Origin: Hyphomicrobium_A sp963728165
GTDB lineage: Bacteria; Pseudomonadota; Alphaproteobacteria; Rhizobiales; Hyphomicrobiaceae
DNA length: 64,000 nt
Direction: 5' to 3'
Assembly: GCA_963728165.1 (NCBI GenBank)
Contig: CAVSIY010000007.1
Location: forward strand, 248,001 to 312,000
Shown here: in pieces, positions 24,620-33,765 of the stretch
Position numbering within the stretch: position 1 is the first letter of the stretch
Layout of the letters: the number at the start of each line of letters is the position of its first letter
Made by a program: the position numbers and the translations under genes
Notes under the pieces: generated by a model
What the model was told of the DNA's origin: nothing
The model's database searches: none
What the model saw: only the letters and a program-made list of their open reading frames with translations

Positions 24620-26118
24620 ACGTCGGTGAGCCAGTCCTCGCGCTCGGCCGAGCGTGCCGAGGGCAAACCCTCCTCCAGCGCCCGCTCGAGCGCGCGCGCG
24701 CCGGCCTTGACCGCGATGGTCTCCGGCACGATCCAGGCCCTGTAGGTGCGCTGCACCACAGGGACCGCGCAGAAGAGCCGCCGGGCGATGACGTCGCACG
24801 TGCGGTCGGCCCGCACCGTTTTGATCTCGCGGCGATCGTGGTGCCACAGACCCATGTCGACCGGCTGCATAAGCCCCGCGCCGCCGGGGAGCTGGACGTT
24901 GCGGAAGACGCAGCTAAGCTGGTTGCGGCACGGACCGGCGCGCCGGCCGATCGAGTTGGCGGGGCCGAGCGCCTGCCAGCGCGACATGTAGTCGGCTGCC
25001 GCCATCGGGCCGGAGCTGATGTAGCAGCCGCTGCCCATGCAGAGCACGGGGTTCGCCGTTTTGTAGGTGCCGGCAAAGTGGTGACGCCGCGGCTCGACGA
25101 TGAGCAGCACCGTCACCCGCGTCGGCGCCGAGCTGTTGGTGTCCGCGCTCCACGCAGGCGCATGCGTCTCGGGCGGAACCGGCGGGCCGCCCAGGCTGTT
25201 GCGCGTGGCGCGGGCGTGCTCGCGCGCCTCGCGGGCGAGCCGGAACTTCTCGGCGACGCGGCGGGCCTCCTCCATGCGCATGGCTTCGAGCTTGGCCTGC
25301 GCTTCGTCGGCGCGGCGCTGCTCTTCTGCCTGGCGCTGCTCCTCGGCAACCCGCTTCGCCTCGGCTTCCTTGGCAACGCGTACCGCTTCAGCGCGTCGTG
25401 CCTCTTCGGCCTTGGCCTCGTCGTCGGCACGCCGCTTCTCCTCGACCTCGCTGGCAAGGCGCGCGGCTTCGGCCTTGCGCGCCACCTCGGCGCGCCGCTC
25501 GTCCTCTTGGTGGCGCGCCTCGGCCTCCCGCGCCAGACGCTCCGCCTCGGCGCGGGCTTTTTCCTGCTCGGCCGCGAGCTGGGCTTTCTCCTGCTCAGCG
25601 GCGATACGTGCTTTCTCTTGCTCCGCCGCCACGCGCGCCTTCTCCTGCTCGGCCGCGAGTTGCGCTTTCTCTTGTTCCGCCGCGACGCGTGCCTTCTCTT
25701 GCTCCGCCGCGACGCGGGCTTTCTCCTTCTCGGCCTCGATGCGGGCCTGCTCCTCGAAGGCGCGCTCATCGGCGGCGCGGCGCGCCTCGGCCTCGGCGCG
25801 CGCCTGGCGCAGCATCTCGGCCTCGTCGGCGGCGCGCTGCGCCTCGGCCTTGCGGCGGGCGGCGCCCTTTGCGGCGGCTCTGCGCACACGGTCCGCCTGC
25901 GCCTTCTTGGCCGCGTCTTCGGCTGCCTTCTTCGCCTGTTGGTCGGCCTCTTTCTTGGCCTCCTCGGCGCGCTCTGCCTGCTCAGCCGCGTGCGCGAACT
26001 TCTCGGCGATCGCGTCGGCGGCGGCGTTCTCGGCGGCGGCGGCGGGAGGGGCCAGCGGACCGGCGAGCGCCACGGCAGATACCGCGGCGCATGTGAAAAT
26101 GATCGCTGCAGTACGCAT
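24598..26118 (-). CDS. exported TolA-like coiled-coil protein with Cys-containing C-terminal domain
   Basis: 506 residues from ATG 26118, chosen because it opens a clear signal peptide (hydrophobic about 4-20, Ala-rich cleavage region) behind GAGGGG; the frame extends to 26202. About residues 35-310 are one long, highly charged Ala/Glu/Lys/Arg helix like the TolA arm, including six 9-residue repeats of (R/Q)(V/L/I)AAEQEKA. The C-terminal 170 residues form a separate domain with paired cysteines (CMGSGCYISSG, CRNQLSCVF, CDVIARRLFC). It may span the periplasm; no TolQ/R neighbours are present. Function unknown. Confidence 0.8.
   Translation of the reverse strand: MRTAAIIFTCAAVSAVALAGPLAPPAAAAENAAADAIAEKFAHAAEQAERAEEAKKEADQQAKKAAEDAAKKAQADRVRRAAAKGAARRKAEAQRAADEAEMLRQARAEAEARRAADERAFEEQARIEAEKEKARVAAEQEKARVAAEQEKAQLAAEQEKARVAAEQEKARIAAEQEKAQLAAEQEKARAEAERLAREAEARHQEDERRAEVARKAEAARLASEVEEKRRADDEAKAEEARRAEAVRVAKEAEAKRVAEEQRQAEEQRRADEAQAKLEAMRMEEARRVAEKFRLAREAREHARATRNSLGGPPVPPETHAPAWSADTNSSAPTRVTVLLIVEPRRHHFAGTYKTANPVLCMGSGCYISSGPMAAADYMSRWQALGPANSIGRRAGPCRNQLSCVFRNVQLPGGAGLMQPVDMGLWHHDRREIKTVRADRTCDVIARRLFCAVPVVQRTYRAWIVPETIAVKAGARALERALEEGLPSARSAEREDWLTDVQALPTR
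25555..25716 (-). repeat. six tandem 27-bp coding repeats
   Basis: Encodes six consecutive 9-residue units of the pattern (R/Q)(V/L/I)AAEQEKA inside the coiled coil of the TolA-like protein. Unit order is RV, RV, QL, RV, RI, QL, which suggests duplication of an RV-QL block. Such arrays change length easily by slippage. Confidence 0.9.
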
Positions 26119-26255
26119 TTCTACCCCTCGCGAAGCCATCAGTGGGTCCTGAAAGCGCGCTGTTGCCGTAGGAGCGGCGAAAGCGCGACCGGACTGGGTC
26201 AATAAAGCGAAGCTTGGTTGAACCGCGCCTGAACGGCGCCACTGTGGCGTCCGCG

Positions 26256-27128
26256 TTATCCGCGCTCGGCCGCGAGGATGGCGCGCAACCCTTGGCGGTA
26301 GCTTGGAAATTTGAGGTCGAGGCCGAGGTCGCGGTGCAGCCGCGCGTTGCTCACGCGCTTGTTCTCCACATAAAAGCTTTTTGCCATAAGCGAGAGGTCT
26401 GCGTCCTCGAAGGCGATCTCCGGCGGGGGCGGCATGTGCAACAATTGGGCGGCGTAGGCGACCACGTCCTGAGGCGGCGCCGGCTCGTCGTCGGCGAGAT
26501 TGTAGAGGTCGTGCCTGCCGCGCCCGGCGATGGCGCTAGCGAGCACCGCGGCGATGTCGGCGACGTGGATGCGGTTGAACACCTGGCCCGGCTTGACGAT
26601 GCGCTGCGCCGTGCCCGCGCGCAGGCGGTCGATGGCGCTGCGCCCCGGCCCGTAGATGCCGGAGAGGCGGAAAACCTGGACCCGCTTATCCGCGCCTGCT
26701 CCGAGCGCCCGCCACGCCTCCTCCGCGGCAAGGCGCTGGCGGCTGCGCGCGGAGACGGGATGGGGCGGGGTCGTCTCGTCGACCCAGCCGCCCTTGTGGT
26801 CGCCGTAGACGCCGATGGTCGACAGATAGCCGATCCACGCGACCGCCGGAGCATCCGCGATGTCGTCGGCGTGGTGCGCGAGCACGGGATCGCCGGCCTC
26901 GCCCGGCGGCACGGAGACGAGCACGTGGGTCGCGTCGCGCAGCGCCGCCGGAAGGCCGACGCAGGGCTCGATGCCGTCGAACACCAGCGCGGCGAACCCC
27001 TCCGCAGCGATGGCGTCGGCAGCTTCGCGCGTGCGGGCCGTGCCGGTGACATGCCAACCCTCGCGCCGCAGACGACGTGCTAGGTAAAGGGCGCTGTAGC
27101 CGAGCCCCAGGCACAAGAGCCGGCTCAT
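26256..27128 (-). CDS. NAD(P)-dependent epimerase/SDR (YeeZ-like)
   Basis: 290 residues. N-terminal Rossmann motif LCLGLGYSALYLARRL (the first Gly-x-Gly fits the YeeZ-type atypical SDRs). It also has YLSTIGVYGDHKGGWVDE with the catalytic-region Ser/Tyr and FRLSGIYGPGRSAID. Substrate unknown. ATG 27128 overlaps the stop of queG (ATGA at 27125-27128), so the two are co-translated. The frame is open much further upstream through queG, but that part is out-of-frame queG sequence. Confidence 0.87.
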   Translation of the reverse strand: MSRLLCLGLGYSALYLARRLRREGWHVTGTARTREAADAIAAEGFAALVFDGIEPCVGLPAALRDATHVLVSVPPGEAGDPVLAHHADDIADAPAVAWIGYLSTIGVYGDHKGGWVDETTPPHPVSARSRQRLAAEEAWRALGAGADKRVQVFRLSGIYGPGRSAIDRLRAGTAQRIVKPGQVFNRIHVADIAAVLASAIAGRGRHDLYNLADDEPAPPQDVVAYAAQLLHMPPPPEIAFEDADLSLMAKSFYVENKRVSNARLHRDLGLDLKFPSYRQGLRAILAAERG

Positions 27129-28252
27129 GGTGCCGACTGCCACTCGGCGCGCACGGCGACGTCGCCTTCGCGCGCGAGATGGCGGTCGCGCAGGCGCTCG
27201 CCCATGCGCTCGCCCGCGAGCCGGCGCATCGCCCACACCGCCATGGCTCGCACCAGCGGCGAGGCGTCGGCGATCAGCGCCTCGACCTTGGGCAGCAGGC
27301 TTTGATCGCGCGCGTTGCCGGCGGCAATCAGCACGTTGCGCAGGAAGCGGTCGCGGCCCGTGCGCTTGATCGGCGTGCCGGCAAAGCGGCTGCGGAAGGC
27401 GCGGTCGTCGAGATCGAGCAGCTCGGCGAGCGGCGGATTGTCGGTCTCGGCGCGGGCAGAAAAGCGCGCCTCGCGGGCGGCGGCGGCGAACTTGTTCCAC
27501 GGGCACACGGCGAGGCAATCGTCGCAGCCGAACACGCGGTTGCCCATGGGCTCGCGGAACTGCAGCGGGATGTGCCCCTTGTGCTCGATCGTGAGGTAGG
27601 CGAGGCAGCGGCGCGCATCGAGCACGTAGGGCGCAGGAAAAGCATCCGTCGGGCAGACGTCGAGGCAGCGCCGGCAGCTGCCGCAATGGTCGGTTTCAGG
27701 CGCGTCTGCGGGCAGCTCGGCGGTCGTCAGAATGGCGCCGAGAAACAGCCAGGAGCCGTGCGTGCGCGACACCAGATTTGTGTGCTTGCCCTGCCAGCCG
27801 ATGCCGGCCGCGGCGGCAAGCGGCTTCTCCATGACGGGCGCGGTATCGACGAAGACCTTGACGGCGGCGCCGCTTCTGGCGCCGAGGCTTTGGGCGAGCG
27901 TCTTGAGCTTGGACTTCAAGATGTCGTGGTAGTCCTTGCCTTGCGCGTAGGCCGAGATGACGCCGCGCGTGGGCTCGTCCAGCGCGGCGAGCGGGTCGCT
28001 TAGCGGTGCGTAGCTCATGGCGAGCATGACGACCGAGCGCGCTTCGGGCCACAGGGCGTGCAGGCTGCGGCGGCGCTCGGCGGTGGTTGCGAGCCAAGCC
28101 ATGTCGCCGTGACGGCCGGCGTCGAGGAACTCAATCAGGCGCTCGCCGGCTTCTCCGACCGCGTCGGGCGTCGTCACGCGCACCGCATCGAACCCCAACG
28201 CGTCCGCCTCGCGGCAGAGCGCGTCTTTGAGCGCGGTCGTCACCGTCCGCAC
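27125..28252 (-). CDS. queG: epoxyqueuosine reductase QueG
   Basis: 375 residues. QueG is a cobalamin- and 4Fe-4S-dependent enzyme that reduces epoxyqueuosine to queuosine in tRNA, the last step of Q synthesis. Two ferredoxin-like cysteine clusters are visible: CGSCRRCLDVCP (about 194-205) and CDDCLAVCPWNKF (about 243-255). YAQGKDYHD and AAGIGWQGKHTNL are typical substrate-binding segments. The C-terminal HEAT-like repeats (RNVLIAAGNARD...VRAMAVWAMRRL) are also present. It is followed by the SDR gene with ATGA overlap and preceded by a GST gene 19 bases upstream. Confidence 0.95.
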   Translation of the reverse strand: MRTVTTALKDALCREADALGFDAVRVTTPDAVGEAGERLIEFLDAGRHGDMAWLATTAERRRSLHALWPEARSVVMLAMSYAPLSDPLAALDEPTRGVISAYAQGKDYHDILKSKLKTLAQSLGARSGAAVKVFVDTAPVMEKPLAAAAGIGWQGKHTNLVSRTHGSWLFLGAILTTAELPADAPETDHCGSCRRCLDVCPTDAFPAPYVLDARRCLAYLTIEHKGHIPLQFREPMGNRVFGCDDCLAVCPWNKFAAAAREARFSARAETDNPPLAELLDLDDRAFRSRFAGTPIKRTGRDRFLRNVLIAAGNARDQSLLPKVEALIADASPLVRAMAVWAMRRLAGERMGERLRDRHLAREGDVAVRAEWQSAP

Positions 28253-28271
28253 TCCGGGGATTGTGCCGCCT

Positions 28272-28964
28272 CTAGAAGTCGAGATTGGCGTAGTGCTTTG
28301 CCGGCGTGGCGCCGGGCACGCGATCGGCCAGGATCGAGCGGAACGCGCGCCGCGATTTCAAGCGCGCGTACCAGATCTTGGCCGCCTCGAACTCCTCCCA
28401 TGGCACCTCGCCCAGGTAATCGACCGACGACAGATGCGCGGCCGCCGCGAGATCGGCAAACGACAGGTCCTCTCCCGCAAGCCAGCGGCGCCTTTCCGCC
28501 AGATGGCCAATGTAGCTCATATGGTAGCGCAGGTTGGAGCGGATGGCGCGCAGGACATCCACATCGGGCGTTGCCTGGCCGCCAGGCTGCAGCCGCGCGT
28601 ACACCTTCTCGTTGAGCAGCGCCTGCGTTACCTCGCGGTTAAGCTTGCCGCTGAACCAGTCGACGAGGCGGCGCACCTCGGCCCGGTCCGCAGGCCCGCC
28701 CGGAAAGAGCGGGCGTGCCGGCTCCTCGTCCTCGCCGGGCGTCGCCTCGGCCAGGTACTCGGAGATGGCGTAGGCCCCGCACAGCGCCAGCCCGTCCTGC
28801 AGCTGCAGCACGGGAAGCTCGCCGGCCGGATTTAGGGCCAGAAACTCTGGGCGCCATTCCCAGGGCCGCTCCTCGATGAGCTCCACCTCGATGTCGAGCT
28901 CTCCGAGCGCGAGGCGGATCGAGCGCGAGAAGGGGCAGAGCCTGAAGTGTGTCAGCTTATGCAT
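28272..28964 (-). CDS. glutathione S-transferase family protein
   Basis: 230 residues from ATG 28964. The N-terminal thioredoxin fold has HFRLCPFSRSIRLAL (candidate catalytic Cys/Ser) and the cis-Pro GELPVLQLQDG. The C-terminal helical domain contains LSFADLAAAAHLSSVDYLG, the usual N-capping Asp region. The frame stays open to 29351, but the extra part overlaps the divergent uppP promoter region and is not GST-like. First gene of a GST-queG-SDR set; substrate unknown. Confidence 0.88.
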   Translation of the reverse strand: MHKLTHFRLCPFSRSIRLALGELDIEVELIEERPWEWRPEFLALNPAGELPVLQLQDGLALCGAYAISEYLAEATPGEDEEPARPLFPGGPADRAEVRRLVDWFSGKLNREVTQALLNEKVYARLQPGGQATPDVDVLRAIRSNLRYHMSYIGHLAERRRWLAGEDLSFADLAAAAHLSSVDYLGEVPWEEFEAAKIWYARLKSRRAFRSILADRVPGATPAKHYANLDF

Positions 28965-29196
28965 CGACCATAGGGTGGCGTTGGCGGTCTTGCGGGCCCG
29001 AATCGGCGCGTCCCCAACACGGGACGCCACGCCACGGTCCGTCAAGGCGCTCCTGCGGCTAGTCTCCCCAAGACAGTTGCTTCGTGTGGCGCGGATGTGG
29101 CACCGCCGCAGCCCAAATCCTGCTACTGCTCGCGCCCGAGCACCATCCGCGCTCCCGCCAAGCCGCCAGCGCCCCAACAGCGTCGAGACGCCGCCA
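28965..29196. promoter_or_regulatory. divergent intergenic region, GST / uppP
   Basis: 232 bases between the divergent GST and uppP genes. I see no gene, terminator or clear operator here; promoters for both directions must lie within it. No convincing -35/-10 pair could be assigned by eye. Confidence 0.4.
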
Positions 29197-30021
29197 ATGC
29201 CGATCTGGGAAGTCATCCTCCTCGGCCTCATCGAGGGAGTGACAGAGTTCCTGCCCGTCTCCTCGACGGGGCATCTGTTGCTGACCGAGCACTTCCTCGG
29301 CGTGTGCTCGCCGGGCAAGACGTTCGAGGTGCTGATCCAGCTCGGTGCCATCCTGGCTATTCTGAGCGTCTACGCGAGCAAGCTGACGCGCATCGCCTTC
29401 GCGCTTCCCTACGATCACCGCGCACGCCGCTTTGTTCTCGGGATCCTCTTGGCGTTCCTGCCCGCCGCCGTGATCGGGGCGCTGGCTCACGACTTCATCA
29501 AGGGGGTGCTGTTCGAGAGCCCGATGCTCATCTCGATCATGCTCGTCGTCGGCGGCATCATCCTGCTGGCGATCGACCGCATGCCTCTCGCCGTGCACTA
29601 CGACGACGTGATGGACTACCCGCCGTTGCTCTCCTTGAAGATCGGCTTCTTCCAGTGCCTGGCCATGGTTCCCGGCGTGTCGCGCTCGGGCTCGACCATC
29701 GTCGGCGCTATGCTGATGGGCACCGACAAGCGCTCGGCGGCCGAGTTCTCCTTCTTCCTCGCCATGCCGACCATGACCGGCGCCTTTGCCCTCGATCTCT
29801 ACAAGAATTGGGCGATCCTCAAGCCCGAGGACGTGGACAACATCGCTTTGGGCTTCGTCGTCGCCTTCATCTCCGCCGTGTTCGTCGTGCGCTACCTGCT
29901 CGACTACGTCAGCCGCCACGGCTTTGCGCTGTTCGGCTGGTGGCGCATCATCGTCGGCGGTCTGGCGCTGGGGGCGATGCTGGTGCTGGGCCAGACAAAC
30001 GGCTGCCCGGTCAGCGGCTGA
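29197..30021 (+). CDS. uppP: undecaprenyl-diphosphatase UppP (BacA)
   Basis: 274 residues, polytopic. It dephosphorylates undecaprenyl pyrophosphate, recycling the lipid carrier for peptidoglycan and surface polysaccharides; family members confer bacitracin resistance. Both signature segments are intact: EGVTEFLPVSSTGHL (residues 14-28) and VPGVSRSGSTI (about 162-172). ATG 29197 gives family length. Convergent with ptsN, 16 bases apart. Confidence 0.96.
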   Translation: MPIWEVILLGLIEGVTEFLPVSSTGHLLLTEHFLGVCSPGKTFEVLIQLGAILAILSVYASKLTRIAFALPYDHRARRFVLGILLAFLPAAVIGALAHDFIKGVLFESPMLISIMLVVGGIILLAIDRMPLAVHYDDVMDYPPLLSLKIGFFQCLAMVPGVSRSGSTIVGAMLMGTDKRSAAEFSFFLAMPTMTGAFALDLYKNWAILKPEDVDNIALGFVVAFISAVFVVRYLLDYVSRHGFALFGWWRIIVGGLALGAMLVLGQTNGCPVSG

Positions 30022-30037
30022 AACGCCTGACGCCCCG

Positions 30038-30502
30038 TCAGGCCGCGTGCGAGGCTGCCGTCGTGGTGAGCGCGGAGCGAAGGGCGGCCGCATCGGCGGC
30101 ACTGCGCAAGGCATCGAGCATCGAGGGCTCGCGCACGACGCGCGAGATCGAGGCGAGCGCCTTCAGGTGATCGCCGCTGGCGTGCTCGGGCGCGAGCAAG
30201 AGGAACATGAGGTCGACCGGCTCGCTGTCGTGCGATTCGTACTCGATCGGCTGCTCCAGACGGGCGAACAGGCACACGATCCGCTTGAGGCCTTCGAGCT
30301 TGACGTGCGGGATGGCGATGCCGCGCCCGAGCCCGGTCGAGCCCAGCCGCTCGCGCTGTAGAAGCGTGTTGAAGATCTCGCGCGCGTCGAGGCCGGTCCG
30401 CTCTGCGGCGACGTTCGCCAGCTCCTGCAGCGCGTGCTTCTTGCTCGCAGCCTGCAGCGAGGCAATGATGTCGTCGGGGGCCAGAAGATCACAAAGATCC
30501 AT
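30038..30502 (-). CDS. ptsN: nitrogen-regulatory PTS EIIA component PtsN
   Basis: 154 residues. EIIA-Ntr accepts phosphate at His66 (GIAIPHVKLE) from the NPr/EI-Ntr chain and regulates potassium, nitrogen and carbon functions. It also has LMFLLLAPEHASGDHLKALA. It lies downstream of rpoN in the same direction as in most proteobacteria, but 673 bases away, without the usual hpf gene between. Confidence 0.95.
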   Translation of the reverse strand: MDLCDLLAPDDIIASLQAASKKHALQELANVAAERTGLDAREIFNTLLQRERLGSTGLGRGIAIPHVKLEGLKRIVCLFARLEQPIEYESHDSEPVDLMFLLLAPEHASGDHLKALASISRVVREPSMLDALRSAADAAALRSALTTTAASHAA

Positions 30503-31175
30503 CGCTCAATCCCATTCCACCCGGTTGCGACGCGCGGTCCGCGTCAGGTCGCACGATGTAGCTTCTGGACGCACGGAAGAGTGCCGCTGGTCCTGCGCAA
30601 TTGCACTTCTAAACTTTCGCCTTCCCTGTCGGCTCGGCCTGGCGGGCCGCCCTGACCGTGCTCCCGGCTCGCCATCGGCGCACCTCTGAGAAACCAAAAA
30701 AATGGCATCGAGAAGGTCGCGTTGCTCAACAATTTTGCACACCGATTGCCTGTTACCTTGGCCGTCTTCCGGCGACGTATACCCCAAGATCGTTGCGAAA
30801 CCGCCCAGAGGCCTGGCTGCGCCGCGAGCGCTTGCCGCCTCTCGCCAGTCCCTGCGCCAGCCGCCTCGCGACTCTCGGAACCCCAGACCAGCTTGGCGCC
30901 CTTCCCAACACCGCGCAACGGCGGTCCGTGTGGCCCCGCCTGCCGCCCGCCTAACACAACTACTGCAAAAACGGGGCCACGGGAGCGCCCCGAAACAAGC
31001 CGATACAAGACGTGATTTAGTCCGTTGTCTCAGTTCAAGGTCGCTTAAGCGACGTGGACCGGCGCGAAAGCGCCATCGCGGGGCTCTCCGCGGGTTCCTG
31101 CGGAAAGCCTATATGGCAGCGCCGCCGCGTATACAAGCCTTCTCTTGGCTAATTTGTAGGCAACTCCGGCGCCCG
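30503..31175. other. 673-bp region between rpoN and ptsN with no convincing gene
   Basis: The position where hpf normally sits. No frame gives HPF-like or other recognisable protein. The longest frames (for example 30544-31008 on the minus strand) are compositionally biased without family features. The minus strand carries an isolated seven-T run at about 30697-30703 without a good stem. The region may hold the ptsN promoter and leader or the remains of a deleted gene. Confidence 0.55.
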
Positions 31176-32720
31176 TCATTGCACCCCATGCGGCCGTTCC
31201 ACGCGCTCCAACAGCCGCTTGTCGCGGCGGCGCTGCACCGAGGAGGGGATGCGCATGGCCTCGCGGTATTTGGCCACCGTGCGCCGCGCAATGTCGATTC
31301 CGTCGCACTTCAGCTTCTCGACGATCTTGTCGTCGGAGAGCACGGCTGCCGGCGTCTCGCCGTCGATCATCTGCTTGATGCGATGGCGCACGGCCTCCGA
31401 TGAGTGGGCTTCGCCCTCCTCGGCCGACGCAATCGCCGAGGTGAAGAAATATTTCAATTCGAAGATGCCGCGCGGAGTGGCGATGTACTTGTTGGAGGTG
31501 ACGCGGGAGACGGTCGATTCGTGCATGGAGATGGCGTCCGCCACCGTCTTGAGGTTGAGCGGGCGCAGGTACTGGACGCCGTGCGTGAAGAAGCCGTCCT
31601 GCTGGCGCACGATCTCCTCGGCGACGCGCAGGATGGTGCGCGCGCGCTGGTCGAGGCTCTTCACCAGCCAGTTGGCGGTCTGCAGACACTCGAGCAGGTA
31701 ATTGCGGTCGGCGGCCGAGGCCGGTCCCTTGGACACGCTCGTCAGATAGGTGCGGTTGACGAGCACGCGGGGCAGCGTGTCGCTGTTGAGCTCGACGATC
31801 CAGCTGCCGTCTTGAGAGGGGCGCACGAGCACGTCGGGCACCACCGGCTGCATCTGCACGGAGCCGTATTTCAAGCCGGGCTTCGGGTTGAGGTGCTTGA
31901 TCTCGGCGACGATCTCCATGAGCTCGTCCATCTCGATGCCCACCGCCTTCTTGAGCGCCGACAGGTTGTGGTTCGCCAGCAGATGCAGGTTGTCGAGGAA
32001 GGCGGCAATCACCGGATCGTAGCGGTTCTGCTCCTTGAGCTGCAGCGCCAGGCATTCTTTCAGCGAGCGGGAGAACACGCCGGGCGGATCGAGCGTCTGC
32101 AGAAGTGCGAGCACCCGGTCGACCAGCTCCTGCGGGGCGCCGAGCTTCTCCGCCAGCATGGAGAGGTCGGCGGGCAAGTAGCCCGCCTCGTCGACCAGGT
32201 CGATAAGGTACTGGCCGATCAGCCGCTCGGCCGGCTCCTTGAGGATGAGCGGCATCTGCTCGCTCAAGTGCTGGTGCAAAGAGACCTCGTTGGCGACGAA
32301 GGCCTCGATGTTGACGTCGTCGTCGGCGCCGGGGCCGCGCTGGCGCACGTTGGCCCAGCCGGACTGGCCCGGATCGCCGCCTTGCTCGCTCGGCGCTGAA
32401 TCGGGGTAGACGTTGTCGTAGTCGGTATCGAGAGCGCTTTCGGAATCCGCCACGGGCTTGCCGAGGTCGAGCCAATTGTCATCGGCGCTTGCGGCCGTCT
32501 CCTCGGGCTTGGCGAACTCGGGCGTCGCATCGGCTTCGGAGCGCACCGGGCCATCGGAGCTTTCGTCGGTTTCGAGTAGCGGGTTGCGCTCCAGCTCCGT
32601 CTCGACGTACTGAATCAGCTCCATGTTCGAAAGCTGCAGGAGACGAATAGCCTGCTGCAGTTGGGGTGTCATCACCAACTGCTGGCCTTGCCTCAGCTCC
32701 AGCTTCGTCGAAAGCGCCAT
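31176..32720 (-). CDS. rpoN: RNA polymerase sigma-54 factor
   Basis: 514 residues. Region I is the Gln/Leu-rich activator-interacting segment (QGQQLVMTPQLQQAIRLLQLS). Region II is acidic (about 50-130). The core-binding region and C-terminal DNA-binding part follow, including MHESTVSRVTSNKYIATPRG and the RpoN box ARRTVAKYRE near the end. It directs transcription of nitrogen, motility and related genes together with enhancer-binding proteins. It follows lptB after 45 bases, the standard lptB-rpoN arrangement. Confidence 0.97.
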   Translation of the reverse strand: MALSTKLELRQGQQLVMTPQLQQAIRLLQLSNMELIQYVETELERNPLLETDESSDGPVRSEADATPEFAKPEETAASADDNWLDLGKPVADSESALDTDYDNVYPDSAPSEQGGDPGQSGWANVRQRGPGADDDVNIEAFVANEVSLHQHLSEQMPLILKEPAERLIGQYLIDLVDEAGYLPADLSMLAEKLGAPQELVDRVLALLQTLDPPGVFSRSLKECLALQLKEQNRYDPVIAAFLDNLHLLANHNLSALKKAVGIEMDELMEIVAEIKHLNPKPGLKYGSVQMQPVVPDVLVRPSQDGSWIVELNSDTLPRVLVNRTYLTSVSKGPASAADRNYLLECLQTANWLVKSLDQRARTILRVAEEIVRQQDGFFTHGVQYLRPLNLKTVADAISMHESTVSRVTSNKYIATPRGIFELKYFFTSAIASAEEGEAHSSEAVRHRIKQMIDGETPAAVLSDDKIVEKLKCDGIDIARRTVAKYREAMRIPSSVQRRRDKRLLERVERPHGVQ

Positions 32721-32765
32721 GCGTAAGAACCTAGCATATCCTCCGACGTCCCGGCCGAGGTCTAG

Positions 32766-33614
32766 TCAGCGCGCGTTAACGAACATGTCTCCCAGATACA
32801 CGCGCCGCACGTCGTCGTTGGCTATGATTTCCTCCGGCTTACCTTGTGTCAGAACCTGACCGTCGTAGATGATGTAGGCGCGATCGATGAGGCTCAATGT
32901 CTCGCGTACGTTGTGGTCGGTGATGAGAACGCCGATGCCGCGCTCGGTCAAGTGTCGAACGAGCTCCTGGATGTCGCCGACGGCGATCGGGTCGATTCCG
33001 GCGAAGGGCTCGTCCAGCAGCATGAACGAGGGGCCAGTGGCAAGCGCGCGGGCGATCTCCACACGGCGCCGCTCGCCGCCCGAAAGGGCGATGGAAGGCG
33101 ATTTTCGCAAGCGAGTTATGCCGAATTCGTCGAGGAGGCTGTCGAGGCGCTTGCGCCGCTGCTTGGCCGAGGGCTCGACCAATTCCAGCACGGCCATGAT
33201 GTTCTGCTCGACCGTCAGGCCACGGAAGATGGAGGCCTCCTGCGGCAAATAGCCAATGCCTAACCGGGCCCGCTGGTACATGGGGAGGCCGGTGACGTCC
33301 TGCCCGTCGATGGTGATCGTTCCGTGATCGGCCGGGACGAGACCGGTGATCATGTAGAACACGGTGGTCTTGCCGGCGCCGTTGGGGCCCAAGAGGCCGA
33401 CCGATTCTCCGCGCCCTACCGCGAGCGTCACGCCGCGCACGACGAGGCGCTTCTTATAGCTCTTCTGCACGTTGTGAATGGTGAGCCAACCTTCGGCGCC
33501 GAACGGCTGCTCCGACCCGTTGGCGGGAACGAGGCTGGTGCCGCGTGCGGCCGGGCGTGAGGGGCGCGCACCGGCGCGGGCGCGCTTCGGGCCGAAGGGG
33601 AGAATCTTGAGCAC
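32766..33614 (-). CDS. lptB: LPS export ABC transporter ATP-binding protein LptB
   Basis: 282 residues from GTG 33614 (VLKILPFGPK); the frame is open to 33692, but that N-terminus is less likely. Walker A GPNGAGKT (about 76-83), signature LSGGERRR (about 177-184), Walker B FMLLDEP, and switch His in ITDHNVRE. LptB powers extraction of LPS by LptFG and its transfer through LptC and LptA. Compared with the enteric protein it has about 40 extra residues before the ABC domain. It lies between the LptC-LptA fusion gene and rpoN. Confidence 0.95.
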   Translation of the reverse strand: MLKILPFGPKRARAGARPSRPAARGTSLVPANGSEQPFGAEGWLTIHNVQKSYKKRLVVRGVTLAVGRGESVGLLGPNGAGKTTVFYMITGLVPADHGTITIDGQDVTGLPMYQRARLGIGYLPQEASIFRGLTVEQNIMAVLELVEPSAKQRRKRLDSLLDEFGITRLRKSPSIALSGGERRRVEIARALATGPSFMLLDEPFAGIDPIAVGDIQELVRHLTERGIGVLITDHNVRETLSLIDRAYIIYDGQVLTQGKPEEIIANDDVRRVYLGDMFVNAR

Positions 33615-33765
33615 GGATGAACAACCTCGGGGTTGAGCCTGTCCGGGGGAACGGCTGCACCACCATGGTGCGCCGATCATGGTCCCTGTCAATCGGCGTC
33701 ATATAGCGGCTGACGCCGACGTTTCGTCGCGCGCCCGCGAAGGAATAACGCGCTTGAAGGCCAAT

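Noticed and set aside
25555..25716. CRISPR-like repeat array
   Set aside because: 27-bp units are directly adjacent without spacers and encode an in-frame coiled coil.
30544..31008. Hidden hpf gene between rpoN and ptsN
   Set aside because: Translation lacks any S30AE motif and is rich in Gly/Arg/Ser without structure.
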